Shown: positions 18,782-26,967 of the stretch, piece after piece
How the letters are laid out: every line of letters begins with the position of its first letter
Numbering within the stretch: the first letter of the stretch is position 1
Source: Kitasatospora indigofera
GTDB lineage: Bacteria > Actinomycetota > Actinomycetes > Streptomycetales > Streptomycetaceae
Direction of reading: 5' to 3'
Assembly: GCF_014655955.1 (NCBI RefSeq)
Contig: NZ_BNBO01000001.1
Coordinates: 82,617-146,616 of the forward strand
Length of the DNA stretch: 64,000 nucleotides
Notes under the pieces: generated by a model
What the model saw: the letters and a program-made list of their open reading frames with translations, nothing else
Databases searched by the model: none
What the model was told of the DNA's origin: nothing
Program-made: the position numbers and the translations under genes

Positions 18782-19005
18782 GGGCGGACTCTCTCCGGTC
18801 TGGTTCCGTTGCGGACCAGGCGCCGTGCGGGCGCCTGCGGGGAAGACACGAAGAGGACAGGGCGGGGCCCGGGCCCGCCCCTGGCTCACGCCGGGGCCGG
18901 GCGCCCCACTCGTGCATGGCCCATGGCCGACCCGGCAGTCACGGGAACGACCCTAACTCCCGCCCCGGGCCGGGGCAACGCCGGTCCGCCGGCCCCCTCG
19001 ACGGC

Positions 19006-19446
19006 TCAGAAGGCCGCCCGCACCGCGTCGTCCACCCGGCCGACCGCCTCCTGCTGGAACGCCGTGTCGTAGCGCCGCCGGATCTCCTCGATCTTCAGGT
19101 CCGAGGACCGCGCCGCCCCGCGCGGGTACAACAGGACGACGCGGTAGGAGCGTTCACGCTCGATCACCCCGAAGCGGTCCCGGTACTGGCCCCGGCCCTC
19201 CTCCACCGTCAGCCCCTCCGGGAAGCGCGGGGTCACCTCCGCGTCCAGGAAGGCCTCGAACTCCTGAGCGGTGACGGCCGCCCCGCCGTCCGGCCGCTCG
19301 GTGCCGAAGAGCAACTCGGTACGGGTGTACGCGTCCCGCGGCCCCACCGGCAGGCCGGCCGCCCCGGCAGCCACGGGCGCGACGGCGGCACCGGTGGCGA
19401 GCAGGGCCGCACCGGCGAGGAGGCCTGTCCAGATCTTGGTCTGCAT
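19006..19446 (-). CDS. Secreted DUF3574 protein
   Basis: A 146-residue protein with a clear signal peptide (MQTKIWTGLLAGAALLATG, Ala-rich cleavage region near residue 29). The mature part matches DUF3574 in pattern: AYTRTELLFGTERPDG, EFEAFLDAEVTPRFPEGLT, then ERSYRVVLLYP and a helix. No lipobox is seen. Role unknown; these proteins are small, exported and single-domain. Confidence 0.87.
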   Translation of the reverse strand: MQTKIWTGLLAGAALLATGAAVAPVAAGAAGLPVGPRDAYTRTELLFGTERPDGGAAVTAQEFEAFLDAEVTPRFPEGLTVEEGRGQYRDRFGVIERERSYRVVLLYPRGAARSSDLKIEEIRRRYDTAFQQEAVGRVDDAVRAAF

Positions 19447-19562
19447 GCCCGCCCCAACTCCCCCGGCGGGCCCCGCGACACGGGCGGGCCGCCGTCCGGG
19501 TGAGGGCCCGGGAGGCCGGGTGCCACGCCGGGCGGGCGTCCCGGAATGAGATCCTCTGGGGC

Positions 19563-19910
19563 ATGGAACAGGGCGAGGTACTGAAGCGCGTCATCGGCAT
19601 TCTCACCCAGGCGGGCGAGTGGCTGCACGAGCCGGACGGCGTACCGGAGGACGCCGCGGCAGAGGGCCCGGGCGTCGTGATGCAGCTGCTCAACGACGTG
19701 ATGCCGCAGGTGACCATCCCCGGCGACGCCTCCGCGGAGGAGATCAGCGCGATCCTGAGCGAGGAGCTGGGCGGCCGCATCATGCAGCTCACCACCGCGT
19801 TCGCCATCGCGTTCTGGGAACTGGCCGAGGTGCACGACAGCGGACGCACCGACGTCACCGCGCTCGACGTCCTCCAGGAACTGGCGCTCCGCTCGGAGAC
19901 GGACTCCTAG
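19563..19910 (+). CDS. Conserved small hypothetical protein
   Basis: A 115-residue acidic, helical protein with no signal peptide or named motif that I recognise. It has a regular amphipathic look (EVLKRVIGILTQAGEWL, then EEISAILSEELGGRIMQL). The ATG at 19563 gives a codon usage typical of the window. The TAG stop ends exactly where the MITE-like element begins, so the present C-terminus (ALRSETDS) may have been set by that insertion. Confidence 0.7.
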   Translation: MEQGEVLKRVIGILTQAGEWLHEPDGVPEDAAAEGPGVVMQLLNDVMPQVTIPGDASAEEISAILSEELGGRIMQLTTAFAIAFWELAEVHDSGRTDVTALDVLQELALRSETDS

Positions 19911-20130
19911 GCCGTGTCTGACAATTCGCGGCGGATCAGCGCGCGGCTCCCCCAGCCTCCGGCCGGGAGGGACCCCCGATCCGCGCCCGGCTGGGCGTGC
20001 GCCCGCATCGTCCTCGTACTTGGCCGTACTCGGGCGATTCGGGCGTGCGTCCACTGGGGGTACCTCCCGGCCGAAGGCTGGGGGCGGATGCCCGGCGTCG
20101 CGCGCCCGGCGGGAATTGTCGGACACGGCC
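19910..20130. mobile_element. MITE-like element, about 221 bp
   Basis: Both ends carry imperfect terminal inverted repeats: GGCCGTGTCTGACAATTC at the left, and its near-complement ending GACACGGCC at the right, with about 16 of 18 positions matching. A second inverted pair lies inside: CCCCCAGCCTCCGGCCGGGAGG at left against CCTCCCGGCCGAAGGCTGGGGG at right. The centre has no reading frame of note. This is the build of a non-autonomous element that uses a transposase from elsewhere. No target duplication is evident. Confidence 0.75.
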
Positions 20131-20471
20131 CAGGCCTGCGACGACAGCCGACCCGCGTCCGCTGGACCCCGCGGGTGACCGGGGTCGCCGCACGGTGAGA
20201 CGTGTGGGTGTCCGGCCCGGCCCGACCAGCTCCCGACGGCCCGGCCGGTGCCACAGGTGTGCGGGACGCCACCGGGAAGTGTTCACACGTGTCATGCTGG
20301 GAGCCGGACACGCTCCCGCGATCCGCGGGGAGGCCGGCGGTCCGGTCGGGCCCCGGGAACGCCCCGGCGGTGCCGGCGCGCACATCTGCGGATCCGCCCG
20401 GGCACGCTCCCACCCGCGCGGGGGCAGAGACCCGCGCACACCCGCAGAGTCCCAGGACAAGGAGATCCGAC
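20131..20471. other. 341-bp gap before the Bax-inhibitor-1 gene
   Basis: No gene. The longest frame here has unlike composition and is an upstream extension of the next gene. A 9-bp inverted pair (GTGTCCGGC at 20208 and GCCGGACAC at 20303) is present, and the less GC-rich GTGTTCACACGTGTCATGC near 20280 is the best promoter-like spot. Confidence 0.45.
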
Positions 20472-21362
20472 GTGACGGACGTCGAGCGGCGCACCTTGAA
20501 GAGCAGCAATCCGGTCCTTCCGCGGCACGGCGTCACTCGCCGGACCGGTGAGAAGACAGTGGCCCGGGGCCTGCTGTTGCAGCCCGCGGTCGGGGCGGAC
20601 CGGGACGGCTTCGCCGACCCGTGGGCCCGCCAACCGCTGCTGGGCCTGCCACCGCTGACGGCAGGACAGCTGCTGACCTTCGACGCCGTGGTGGGCCGGG
20701 CGGCCGCGGCCCTCGCCGTGGCAGTGCTCGCGGCAGGCGCCGCTTGGAGGTGGCAACCGGCCGACGCCCGTACCGGGTACGCGCTGGCCGGCCTCCTCGG
20801 CGCGGTGGCGGTGCTGCTCACGGTGGCCCGGCGGCGCGGCAGGGCGCCCGCGCCGGGCCTGACGTTCGCGTTCGCGGCCTTCGAGGGGGCGTTCCTCGGC
20901 CTCCTCTCGGGCGCCGTCGCCCGCCAGACCTCCTCGGGCGCGGCCGTCCAGGTCGTCCTGGGCACGATGGCCGCGTCGGCCGGCGTCCTGATCGCCTACG
21001 GGCTGCGCCTGATACGGATGACTCGGCGCTTCCGGGGGTACGCGGCCGCCGCCGTGCTGGGAGCGGCCCTCCTCGCCGGCACGGACGGGCTCGTCGTCCG
21101 GGTGGCCGGGCCCGGCAGCCTCGGCCTCCACGGCGGGGAGGGCTGGGCGATCGGCGCCCTCTGCGCACTGGCGGGGATCCTGCTGGCCACGCCCGCCATC
21201 TCGATCCACGTGCGGCGGATCGAGGAGATGATCACCCAGGGCGTGCCGGCCCGCGCCTGCTGGACGGCGGCCTTCGGGCTGACCCTGACGCTGGTGTGGC
21301 TCTACGTGGAGGCGGCGCGGGGGCTCACCCTCGTCCCCGACGAGGACCTCCAGGTGTACTGA
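20472..21362 (+). CDS. Bax inhibitor-1 (YccA-like) family membrane protein
   Basis: A 296-residue protein from GTG 20472, preceded by AAGGAGA. The N-terminus LKSSNPVLPRHG is the typical actinobacterial start of this family. Seven hydrophobic helices follow, including FAFAAFEGAFLGLLSGA and the charged end after ALTL(V)WLYVEA. Members are inner-membrane proteins proposed to leak Ca2+ or protons; physiological role in Streptomyces is unknown. The longer upstream frame is not believed. Confidence 0.9.
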   Translation: MTDVERRTLKSSNPVLPRHGVTRRTGEKTVARGLLLQPAVGADRDGFADPWARQPLLGLPPLTAGQLLTFDAVVGRAAAALAVAVLAAGAAWRWQPADARTGYALAGLLGAVAVLLTVARRRGRAPAPGLTFAFAAFEGAFLGLLSGAVARQTSSGAAVQVVLGTMAASAGVLIAYGLRLIRMTRRFRGYAAAAVLGAALLAGTDGLVVRVAGPGSLGLHGGEGWAIGALCALAGILLATPAISIHVRRIEEMITQGVPARACWTAAFGLTLTLVWLYVEAARGLTLVPDEDLQVY

Positions 21363-21486
21363 CCCGCCCCTCCGGCCTCGGCCGCCCCGCGGATCCGCGC
21401 CGTGTGCCGCTCCGTGGCCGGGCCCGTACCGCCTTTCGACGCCCGGAAGTCCCGCGGCGTCACACCCTTCGACCAGGAGCACCACC

Positions 21487-21799
21487 ATGACCGAGCAGCC
21501 CGACACCGCTTTCCGGAAGTCCTTCGAGGTCCGCTGGGACGGTGTGGACGTCAACGGCCATCTGCGCAACACCCGCTACCTGGAGTACGCCTCCACCGCC
21601 CGGACGGCCCTCCTGGCCGCCCACGGCTGGACCGTGCGCGATCTCCTCAGGGAGGGCCGCACCGCGGTCATGCCGGCCGAGGAGGCGCAGTACCTGGCCG
21701 AGGTCTTCCCGGCGGATCTCCGCACCGCCGGACCAGCTCCGGAAGGCTCTGGAGAGCCTTCGCACGGCTGACTACGTGCCTCTGGGCGCCGGGCGCTGA
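21487..21799 (+). pseudogene. Acyl-CoA thioesterase (4HBT), internally deleted and frameshifted
   Basis: The ATG at 21487 has a good AGGAG. The first 78 residues match a 4HBT thioesterase: FEVRWDGVDVNGHLRNTRYLEYA has the active-site Asp region and the hot-dog helix. The frame then falls out of homology after about LAEVFPADL and stops at 21771. In the +1 frame the last 22 codons (PDQLRKALESL, then ADYVPL, stop 21797-21799) read like the normal end of this family. So roughly 50 internal residues are lost and the ends are out of frame. The remnant is probably inactive. Confidence 0.75.
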
Positions 21800-21939
21800 G
21801 CGACGGCGGGGGCGAAGCGCGTCGCCCCCACCGTGCCCGGCGGACGAGGCCGGGCAGGGTGCGGCCCGGACGTCACCTGTGGTGCCCGGTCTCCCTGGGG
21901 CATCGGCGCCCGGCCCCGCCCCCGGGCGGGGGAGTCATG

Positions 21940-21972
21940 AAAAAGAGGGGCCCGGCCGTGGCCGGGCCCCTC
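21940..21972 (-). terminator. Intrinsic terminator of the epoxide-hydrolase-like gene
   Basis: Exact 13-bp arms at 21945-21957 and 21960-21972 are followed, on the minus strand, by five T residues (the As at 21940-21944). This is the clearest classical terminator in the window. Confidence 0.88.
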
Positions 21973-21984
21973 GGTGGTTCCGGG

Positions 21985-23046
21985 TCAGAAGTGGTCGACG
22001 TCCACGACGGCCTGGGCGAACGCCGTCGGCGCCTCCTGGGGGAGGTTGTGGCCGATGCCGGCCAGCGTGCGGTGCTCGTAGGCCCCGGTGAACATGGCGC
22101 GGTAGGCGGAGCCGTCGCCGGGTGCGGTGAACGGGTCCAGCGCCGGGTCGAGGGTGATGGTCGGCACGCCGATGGTCGGCTTCTGGGCCAGCCGGTCCTC
22201 GTAGCGGTCGTAGCGGCGTTCCCCCTCGGCGACGCTGAGGCGCCAGCGGTAGTTGTGGATCACGATCGCCGCGTAGTCGGGGTTCTCGAAGGCGGCCTCC
22301 GTGCGCTCGAAGGTCGCGTCGTCGAAGTTCCAGGTGGGGGAGACCAACTGCCAGACCAGCCGGGTCAGGTCGTGCCGGAGGTTCTTGGTCTGCATGGCCT
22401 TCTCGCCGCGCTCGGTGGCGAAGTAGTACTGGTACCACCAGGTGTGCTCGCCGGCCGGGGCGATCGGCTCCAGCTGGGCCGCGCGGTTGGTGATGAGGTA
22501 GCCGCTCACCGAGACCAGCGCCTTGACCCGGTCGGGCCACAGGGCGGCCAGGATGTCACCGGTCCGCGAGCCCCAGTCGAAGCCGGCCACCACCGCCTTG
22601 TCGATCCGCAGGGCGTCCATCAGGGCGATGATGTCCAGCGCGATGGCGGACTGCTGGCCGTTGCGGAAGGTCCGGGGCGACAGGAAGGTGGTGGTGCCGT
22701 GTCCGCGCAGGTAGGGCACGATCACGCGGTACCCGAGGCCGGCGAGCAGCGGGGCCACGTCGACGAAGCTGTGGATGTCGTACGGCCAGCCGTGCAGGCA
22801 GAGGACCACCGGGCCGCGGGCGGGCCCGAGTTCGGCGTAGCCGACGTTCAGCAGCCCGGCTTCGATCTGCTTCAGGGGCGGGAAGGTCGTGTGGGTGCCC
22901 GGCGCCACGGTCGGCACGACCGGGGCCTTTCCGGGGCGGCCCGGGAGGGGCGCGGCGTCGGCGACCCCTTGCAGACCGGTCAGCGAGGCGGCGGCCGCGC
23001 CGGCGCCCAGTCCCAGAGCCTTGTTGAAGCTACGCCTGTCGATCAT
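21985..23046 (-). CDS. Tat-exported alpha/beta hydrolase, epoxide-hydrolase-like
   Basis: A 353-residue protein. The N-terminus DRRSFNKALGLGAGAAAAS is a twin-arginine signal (RRxFxK then a hydrophobic stretch). The mature part is an alpha/beta hydrolase with the oxyanion HGWP, a nucleophile elbow GFDWGS with Asp in the nucleophile place, and a closing His in GIGHNLPQE. Asp nucleophiles mark epoxide hydrolases and haloalkane dehalogenases; HGWP favours epoxide hydrolase. A cap domain lies around residues 200-290 (Trp/Tyr/Phe-rich). Substrate unknown. The ATG is at 23044-23046. Confidence 0.9.
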   Translation of the reverse strand: MIDRRSFNKALGLGAGAAAASLTGLQGVADAAPLPGRPGKAPVVPTVAPGTHTTFPPLKQIEAGLLNVGYAELGPARGPVVLCLHGWPYDIHSFVDVAPLLAGLGYRVIVPYLRGHGTTTFLSPRTFRNGQQSAIALDIIALMDALRIDKAVVAGFDWGSRTGDILAALWPDRVKALVSVSGYLITNRAAQLEPIAPAGEHTWWYQYYFATERGEKAMQTKNLRHDLTRLVWQLVSPTWNFDDATFERTEAAFENPDYAAIVIHNYRWRLSVAEGERRYDRYEDRLAQKPTIGVPTITLDPALDPFTAPGDGSAYRAMFTGAYEHRTLAGIGHNLPQEAPTAFAQAVVDVDHF

Positions 23047-23524
23047 GTGATGCCTTTCGTGTGATGCGGGGGTGCCCTTGGTACGGGGGCAGGTGTTCCC
23101 GGGACCGTCCCGGGTGCGACGGGCAGCGCCCGATCCGTGCCCCGCCTGGCGTACGGGGCCCCGGGGCGGACCCGGCGGCAGGCCGGTCCACCGGCCCGGC
23201 GCACCTCACTCTTCCGCCCGGGCGGGGTCGCGCCATCAGTCAGTTGACGGTCGGGCGCGGGCACCGTCTCTCCCGAGGGCCGGGTGGGCCGCCGGATGCC
23301 CTGCGGCCCGGAGCACCGGAGCCCCGCCGGGATGCCCACGGAGGCTCAGGGGCCGAGGGCAGGGCAGGGAACGGCAGGGCAGGGCAGGGAACGGCAGGGC
23401 AGAACCGCAGGGGCCGCCCGGGTATGACCTATGCGGGCTCATGGTCAAGTGACCGATGTCGCGCGCCGTTCCGGTGAGCAACAGTCAGGGCTGACGAAGT
23501 CGCTCTGCAGAAGGGGAACCCGCC
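23047..23524. other. 478-bp divergent gap with a 20-bp tandem repeat
   Basis: It contains promoters for the exported hydrolase (minus) and the SsgA-like gene (plus). No gene is supported. The stretch 23420-23465 is the least GC-rich (CCTATGCGGGCTCATGGTCAAG) and is the likely promoter for the plus side. Confidence 0.5.
23361..23400. repeat. Two exact copies of a 20-bp unit
   Basis: The unit AGGGCAGGGAACGGCAGGGC occurs twice head to tail, with partial copies on both sides. Confidence 0.85.
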
Positions 23525-23998
23525 ATGGACGGCGAACAGTACGGGCTGCGGGAGCGCCGCACCGGGCCCCGGGACGTGCCGGTGCTGAACCTGCTGGTCA
23601 AGCGGGTGCTGGACGGCTACGCCTGGCGGCCCGTCCGGGCGGAGTTCCGCTTCGACCCGGCCACTCCCATGATCGTCTCCGTGACCCTCGCGCCGGCCCG
23701 CGGGCCGGGCGTCGTGTGGCGGATCGGCCGGGAGCTGCTTCACCAGGGATTGTTCGAGGAGAGCGGCGAAGGCCATGTGCAGGTGTGGCCCGCTCCGGGC
23801 CAGGAGGGCACGGCCGCCTTCCTCCTGCTGGCGTCGCAGCGCTCCAGCGCCGTGCTGGAGCTGCCGGTGCCGGCCCTGCTGAACTGGGTCGAAGCGACCT
23901 ACGAGATCGTGTCGGCGCAGGCCGAGGGCGAGTCCCTGGACTGGGACGGATTCATCGCGGGGCTGCTCGACGACGGCCCCCGGCCGACGGAGGACTGA
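23525..23998 (+). CDS. SsgA-like sporulation/cell division protein (SALP)
   Basis: A 157-residue protein with the SsgA-family pattern: RAEFRFDPATPMIVSVTL near residue 38, VVWRIGRELLHQGLFEESGEGHVQVWP at about 65-90, FLLLASQRSSAVLELP, and an acidic C-terminal helix. SsgA-like proteins occur only in sporulating actinomycetes and help place septa and remodel the wall during spore formation. ATG at 23525. It is longer at both ends than the shortest members, with a basic N-terminus. Which paralogue it is cannot be told. Confidence 0.85.
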   Translation: MDGEQYGLRERRTGPRDVPVLNLLVKRVLDGYAWRPVRAEFRFDPATPMIVSVTLAPARGPGVVWRIGRELLHQGLFEESGEGHVQVWPAPGQEGTAAFLLLASQRSSAVLELPVPALLNWVEATYEIVSAQAEGESLDWDGFIAGLLDDGPRPTED

Positions 23999-24045
23999 CT
24001 GACTGACGGCCGGCCGGCCGGCCGGCCGGCCTGGCCTGGCCGGGC
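23993..24045. repeat. GACT and GGCC microsatellites on the SsgA-like stop codon
   Basis: The TGA stop at 23996-23998 lies inside almost four copies of GACT (23993-24007). A run of GGCC units follows to about 24045. Confidence 0.85.
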
Positions 24046-24480
24046 CGCTCCCGCTCGTCGCGCCCGGGTTCGACCGGGTTCGACCGGGCGGGCCGTTGCC
24101 GCCCCGGGCGAACGCGGGCGTTCGCGGAGGTGGGCCGGCACGCTGCGGACGGCCGCCGGCACCGCGCGCGTGCGGACCCTCGCGTCCGGCGCGGCTGGGC
24201 TCCCGCCGCTCACCCCGCGCCGGGCATACGTCGTTTGACCGGCGGCGGCGGGTGTGCGGACCGGTCAGTCATCCGACGGATGTGCGCGTGGTGCCCCGGC
24301 TCCATCCTGGAGGAGCGACAGGGCAGTTCGGCCCCCACCGCGGATGGGACGCGGTCCCGGTCGCGACCGCCGGCGGCGCCGCTCCCGGTCGGCGGACCCG
24401 GCTCCACGTCGTGCGCAGGCCGACGAGTGACGGCGCCCGCGCCCCGAGACCTTCCGCCGGCTGCTGAGAGGAACACCCCC

Positions 24481-24639
24481 GTGCCCAGGATCCCGTTCGT
24501 CACCGCAGGTTCTCCCGGTCAGGCCCGCGCGATCGTCGAGGCCCGTGCCATCGTCCAGGCCCGCGCGATCGTCGCGGTCGCCGTCCGGACCGTCTCCACC
24601 TCGCGCCGGCCCGACTGCACCGTCCGGGCCGGCGCATGA
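24481..24639 (+). CDS. Possible small protein, 52 residues
   Basis: GTG at 24481 follows GAGAGGAAC at good distance. The product has an internal five-to-six-residue repeat (ARAIVEARAIVQARAIV) from an 18-bp DNA repeat. No family recognised. The good ribosome site supports it; the repeat and low complexity argue against it. It could also be a non-coding repeat. Confidence 0.3.
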   Translation: MPRIPFVTAGSPGQARAIVEARAIVQARAIVAVAVRTVSTSRRPDCTVRAGA

Positions 24640-24652
24640 ACGCGACCCGCCG

Positions 24653-24685
24653 CCCGGCCTTCCCGCCGCGTGCGGGAAGGCCGGG
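24653..24685 (-). terminator. Terminator after the broken alpha/beta hydrolase gene
   Basis: Perfect 14-bp arms at 24653-24666 and 24672-24685 with a 5-base loop, 10 bp beyond the restored stop of the minus-strand gene. This suggests the gene was complete until recently. Confidence 0.8.
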
Positions 24686-24695
24686 GGCAGGCTGC

Positions 24696-25591
24696 CTACG
24701 CGGCGGCCGACCGGACGAACGCCCGTACCGCGGCCGTGAAGACGTCCGGCTGCTCCAGGTGGCCGAAGTGCCCGCTCTCCTCCAGCACCGTCAGCCGGGA
24801 GTGCGGGATCAGCGCGTGGAGTTCCTCCGCCCACCGCGGTCCGCAGATGACGTCGTACCGGCCGGCCAGGACGAGGGTGGGAACGCCGAGCGGGTGAGCC
24901 GCTCCCGGTCGTCGATGACGTCGGGTTCGCCGTTCTCGTCCAGGGCGGAGATGTAGCTGCAGGTGACCTGGGCGCGCAGGTCGCGGAACTCGTCCTCACG
25001 GTCCCAGTAGTGGGCGAAGTAGACCGGCATCAGGGCCCGCAGCGCGTCGGTGATCTTCTCGTCGTCGGTGAGGCTGCCGACCGTCCGGAGTCCGTTCAGC
25101 GCCGAGGGCAGTCCGGGCCGCCCCGCGTTGCGGGCCGCGAACTCCTGGACCCGGGCACCGGCCTCGGCCATGTGCTCCGCGCCCGTCACCGGTGCGCTCT
25201 CGTACAGCACCAGACCGCGCAGCCGGTCGGGGTGGCGCAGCGCGAAGTACTGTGCGACGAAGCCCCCGTGGGAGTGCCCCAGCAGGAACACCGGCGGCAC
25301 CGCCAGCCGGTCGATCAGGCTGACCAGGCTGCGTGCGGAGCGCTCGCGGGTGTAGCCGTCCGGGTGCGACGGCAGGCGCTGCGAACCGCCGGTGCCCAGC
25401 GGTTCGACGTAGACCATGGTCAGGAACTCCTCCAGGCCGGGTGCCCGGAGGTAGTCCCAGGTCACCCCCGGCCCGCCGGGCACGGCCAGGCAGACCGGCC
25501 CCGACCCGTACACGTGGTAGCGCTGCGTCAGGCCGTCCAGCAGGACTTCGTGGGCACCGGGGGACAGCAGGTCGGACGGTTGGTTCGTCAT
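24696..25591 (-). pseudogene. Proline-iminopeptidase-like alpha/beta hydrolase with one frameshift
   Basis: From ATG 25589-25591 the frame reads as a peptidase-S33-type hydrolase: AVPGGPGVTWDYLR oxyanion region, then LLGHSHGGFVAQYFALRHPDR with the nucleophile Ser. After about DVIDDRERLTR (near 24890) this frame goes off into unlike sequence. The other minus frame then continues the family exactly: VPTLVLAGRYDVICGPRWAEEL with the Asp, then EESGHFGHLEQPDVF with the catalytic His, stop at 24696-24698. One small indel near 24885-24900 explains it. Full length would be about 298 residues. It is either a recent pseudogene or a sequencing error in a GC-rich stretch. Confidence 0.82.
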
Positions 25592-25669
25592 CGGGTTCCT
25601 CCATGGGCGTGCACTGCTGCGAACACCTGCAAGACGTCAGGTCCCGGGCGAAGTTCGACGGGGAGGGCA

Positions 25670-25683
25670 GTGATACGTGTCAC
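25670..25683. promoter_or_regulatory. Near-perfect 14-bp palindrome upstream of the broken hydrolase
   Basis: GTGATACGTGTCAC differs from its reverse complement at a single base pair. It lies about 80 bp upstream of the ATG at 25591, and just beyond the end of the ECF sigma gene. It is a candidate repressor site. Confidence 0.4.
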
Positions 25684-25705
25684 GCTGCCGGCACACCTGC
25701 CGCGG

Positions 25706-26665
25706 TCACGGGCGGGGCGCGTGGAAGAGCCGCAGCTGGTGCATCCGGGCGCCCTTCATGGACATCAGCCACGCGACGGCCGGCGGGCAGTGGTCCGGGT
25801 GGTCCGGGGGGTTGACCAGGTCCATCTCCCAGATGACGGTGTCCCGGCCGGCGACGGCGCTCACGAAGCGCTGGCGTACCCCGGCCTCCAGGTCGTCGGC
25901 CATGCCCCGGATCAGGAAGTCCCGGCCGCCCACCCGCCGCCGGCCCGCGTAGTAGCCGACGTCCGCGGTCCACCGCTCGGCCGCGAGCTCGGCGAGACGT
26001 CCCTGCTCGGCCGCGGCCAAGGTCTCCGCCGCCGCCTCGGCGCTCTCCCTGGACAGGGCGCGGACGTCGGGGTGCGCCGCTTCGGCGGTCGCCGCCATCG
26101 CCGTCACCAGCCTGCTCCTGGCCTCGTTGAGCCTGCTGCGGACGGTGCCCACGGGCACTCCGTACAGCGTGGCCATCTCCTGGTAGGAGGGGGTGCGGGG
26201 ACTGAAGTGCCGCAGCATCACCGTGGTGCGCAGCACCGGGGACAGCTCGTCGATCGCGCACCACAGCCAGTCCTGCATCGCGTGCCGGTCGATGACCTGT
26301 TCGGGGCCGGCTCCCGCCGTGAGCCCGGCCAGGCCGGCCGGGTCGGGCAGGCCGGGCAGGTCGGCCAACGGCACCGGGTGGGGCGCCGAACGAAGCCGCG
26401 TCCTGCAGATGTTGCGGACGACCGCCCGCAACCACGGGCCGACGGAGTCGGGTTGCCGCAGGTCGCCGATCCGCCGCAGCGCGATCAGCGAGGCGTCCTG
26501 GACGGCGTCGTCCGCGTCGGGGGAATTGCCCAGCAGGCTCATCGCCACGGCGCGCATCCCGGCCCGGTGCCGTTCGAGCAGTGCGCCGAGCGCGGCGATC
26601 TCGCCGTTGCGGGTGTCCTGGACGAGTTCCACGTCGGACGGATTCTCAGATGACACACTTTCCAC
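25706..26665 (-). CDS. ECF-type RNA polymerase sigma factor with SnoaL-like C-terminal domain
   Basis: A 319-residue protein from GTG 26663-26665. Region 2 is at residues about 22-95 (ALLERHRAGMRAVAMSLLGNSPDADDAVQDASLIALRRI) and region 4 at about 135-190 (LSPVLRTTVMLRHF, then YQEMATLYGVPVGTVRSRLNEAR). The remaining 120 residues look like a SnoaL/NTF2-type domain (WTADVGYYAGRRRVGGRDF, then MSMKGARMHQLRLFHAPRP). Sigma factors of this build usually lack a separate anti-sigma gene, and the tail may sense a ligand. It is divergent from the aldehyde dehydrogenase gene. Confidence 0.92.
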   Translation of the reverse strand: MESVSSENPSDVELVQDTRNGEIAALGALLERHRAGMRAVAMSLLGNSPDADDAVQDASLIALRRIGDLRQPDSVGPWLRAVVRNICRTRLRSAPHPVPLADLPGLPDPAGLAGLTAGAGPEQVIDRHAMQDWLWCAIDELSPVLRTTVMLRHFSPRTPSYQEMATLYGVPVGTVRSRLNEARSRLVTAMAATAEAAHPDVRALSRESAEAAAETLAAAEQGRLAELAAERWTADVGYYAGRRRVGGRDFLIRGMADDLEAGVRQRFVSAVAGRDTVIWEMDLVNPPDHPDHCPPAVAWLMSMKGARMHQLRLFHAPRP

Positions 26666-26729
26666 CCACTCAGCGTAGACGTACTCGGGGGCACATGTGT
26701 GTCATCGGGCCCGGGACACGTGTGTCTGG
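26650..26729. promoter_or_regulatory. ATGACACAC / GTGTGTCAT inverted pair and a GACAC-GT-GTGTC site
   Basis: A 9-bp inverted pair lies at 26650-26658 and 26697-26705, across the ECF sigma start. A second dyad, GACACGTGTGTC, is at about 26715-26726. All share a CACGTGT-like core. Possible control sites for the sigma gene or for the divergent dehydrogenase. Confidence 0.4.
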
Positions 26730-26967
26730 AAGGAGCGCCCCGGTGTCGGCTCGTGCCGGTCCCGGGCCCCCGGGCCGCCAGAGAAGGCGCTCACCCACCC
26801 GCCCGGTTCGGGCCGTGCGGTCGAGGCCCGTGCCGGGCGGGCCGGGTGGAGCCATCAGATGTACCGCAGGGTCGACGGAAGGCCGGACAAGACCGGCAGC
26901 ACCGTCGCAACTGCCGCAATAAGTGCTACATTGATGTGACAGAAACGAGAGAGTGCAGGAGAGGGAC

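Larger units (their letters stand above)
23999..24695. other. 697-bp gap, mostly without supported genes
   Basis: It holds the GGCC run, a possible short CDS at 24481-24639 and the terminator at 24653-24685. The other frames are shadows of GC bias. Confidence 0.5.

Noticed and set aside
24481..24639. The short repeat-rich frame as a certain gene
   Set aside because: Kept only as a low-confidence feature, because the repeat alone explains the open frame.
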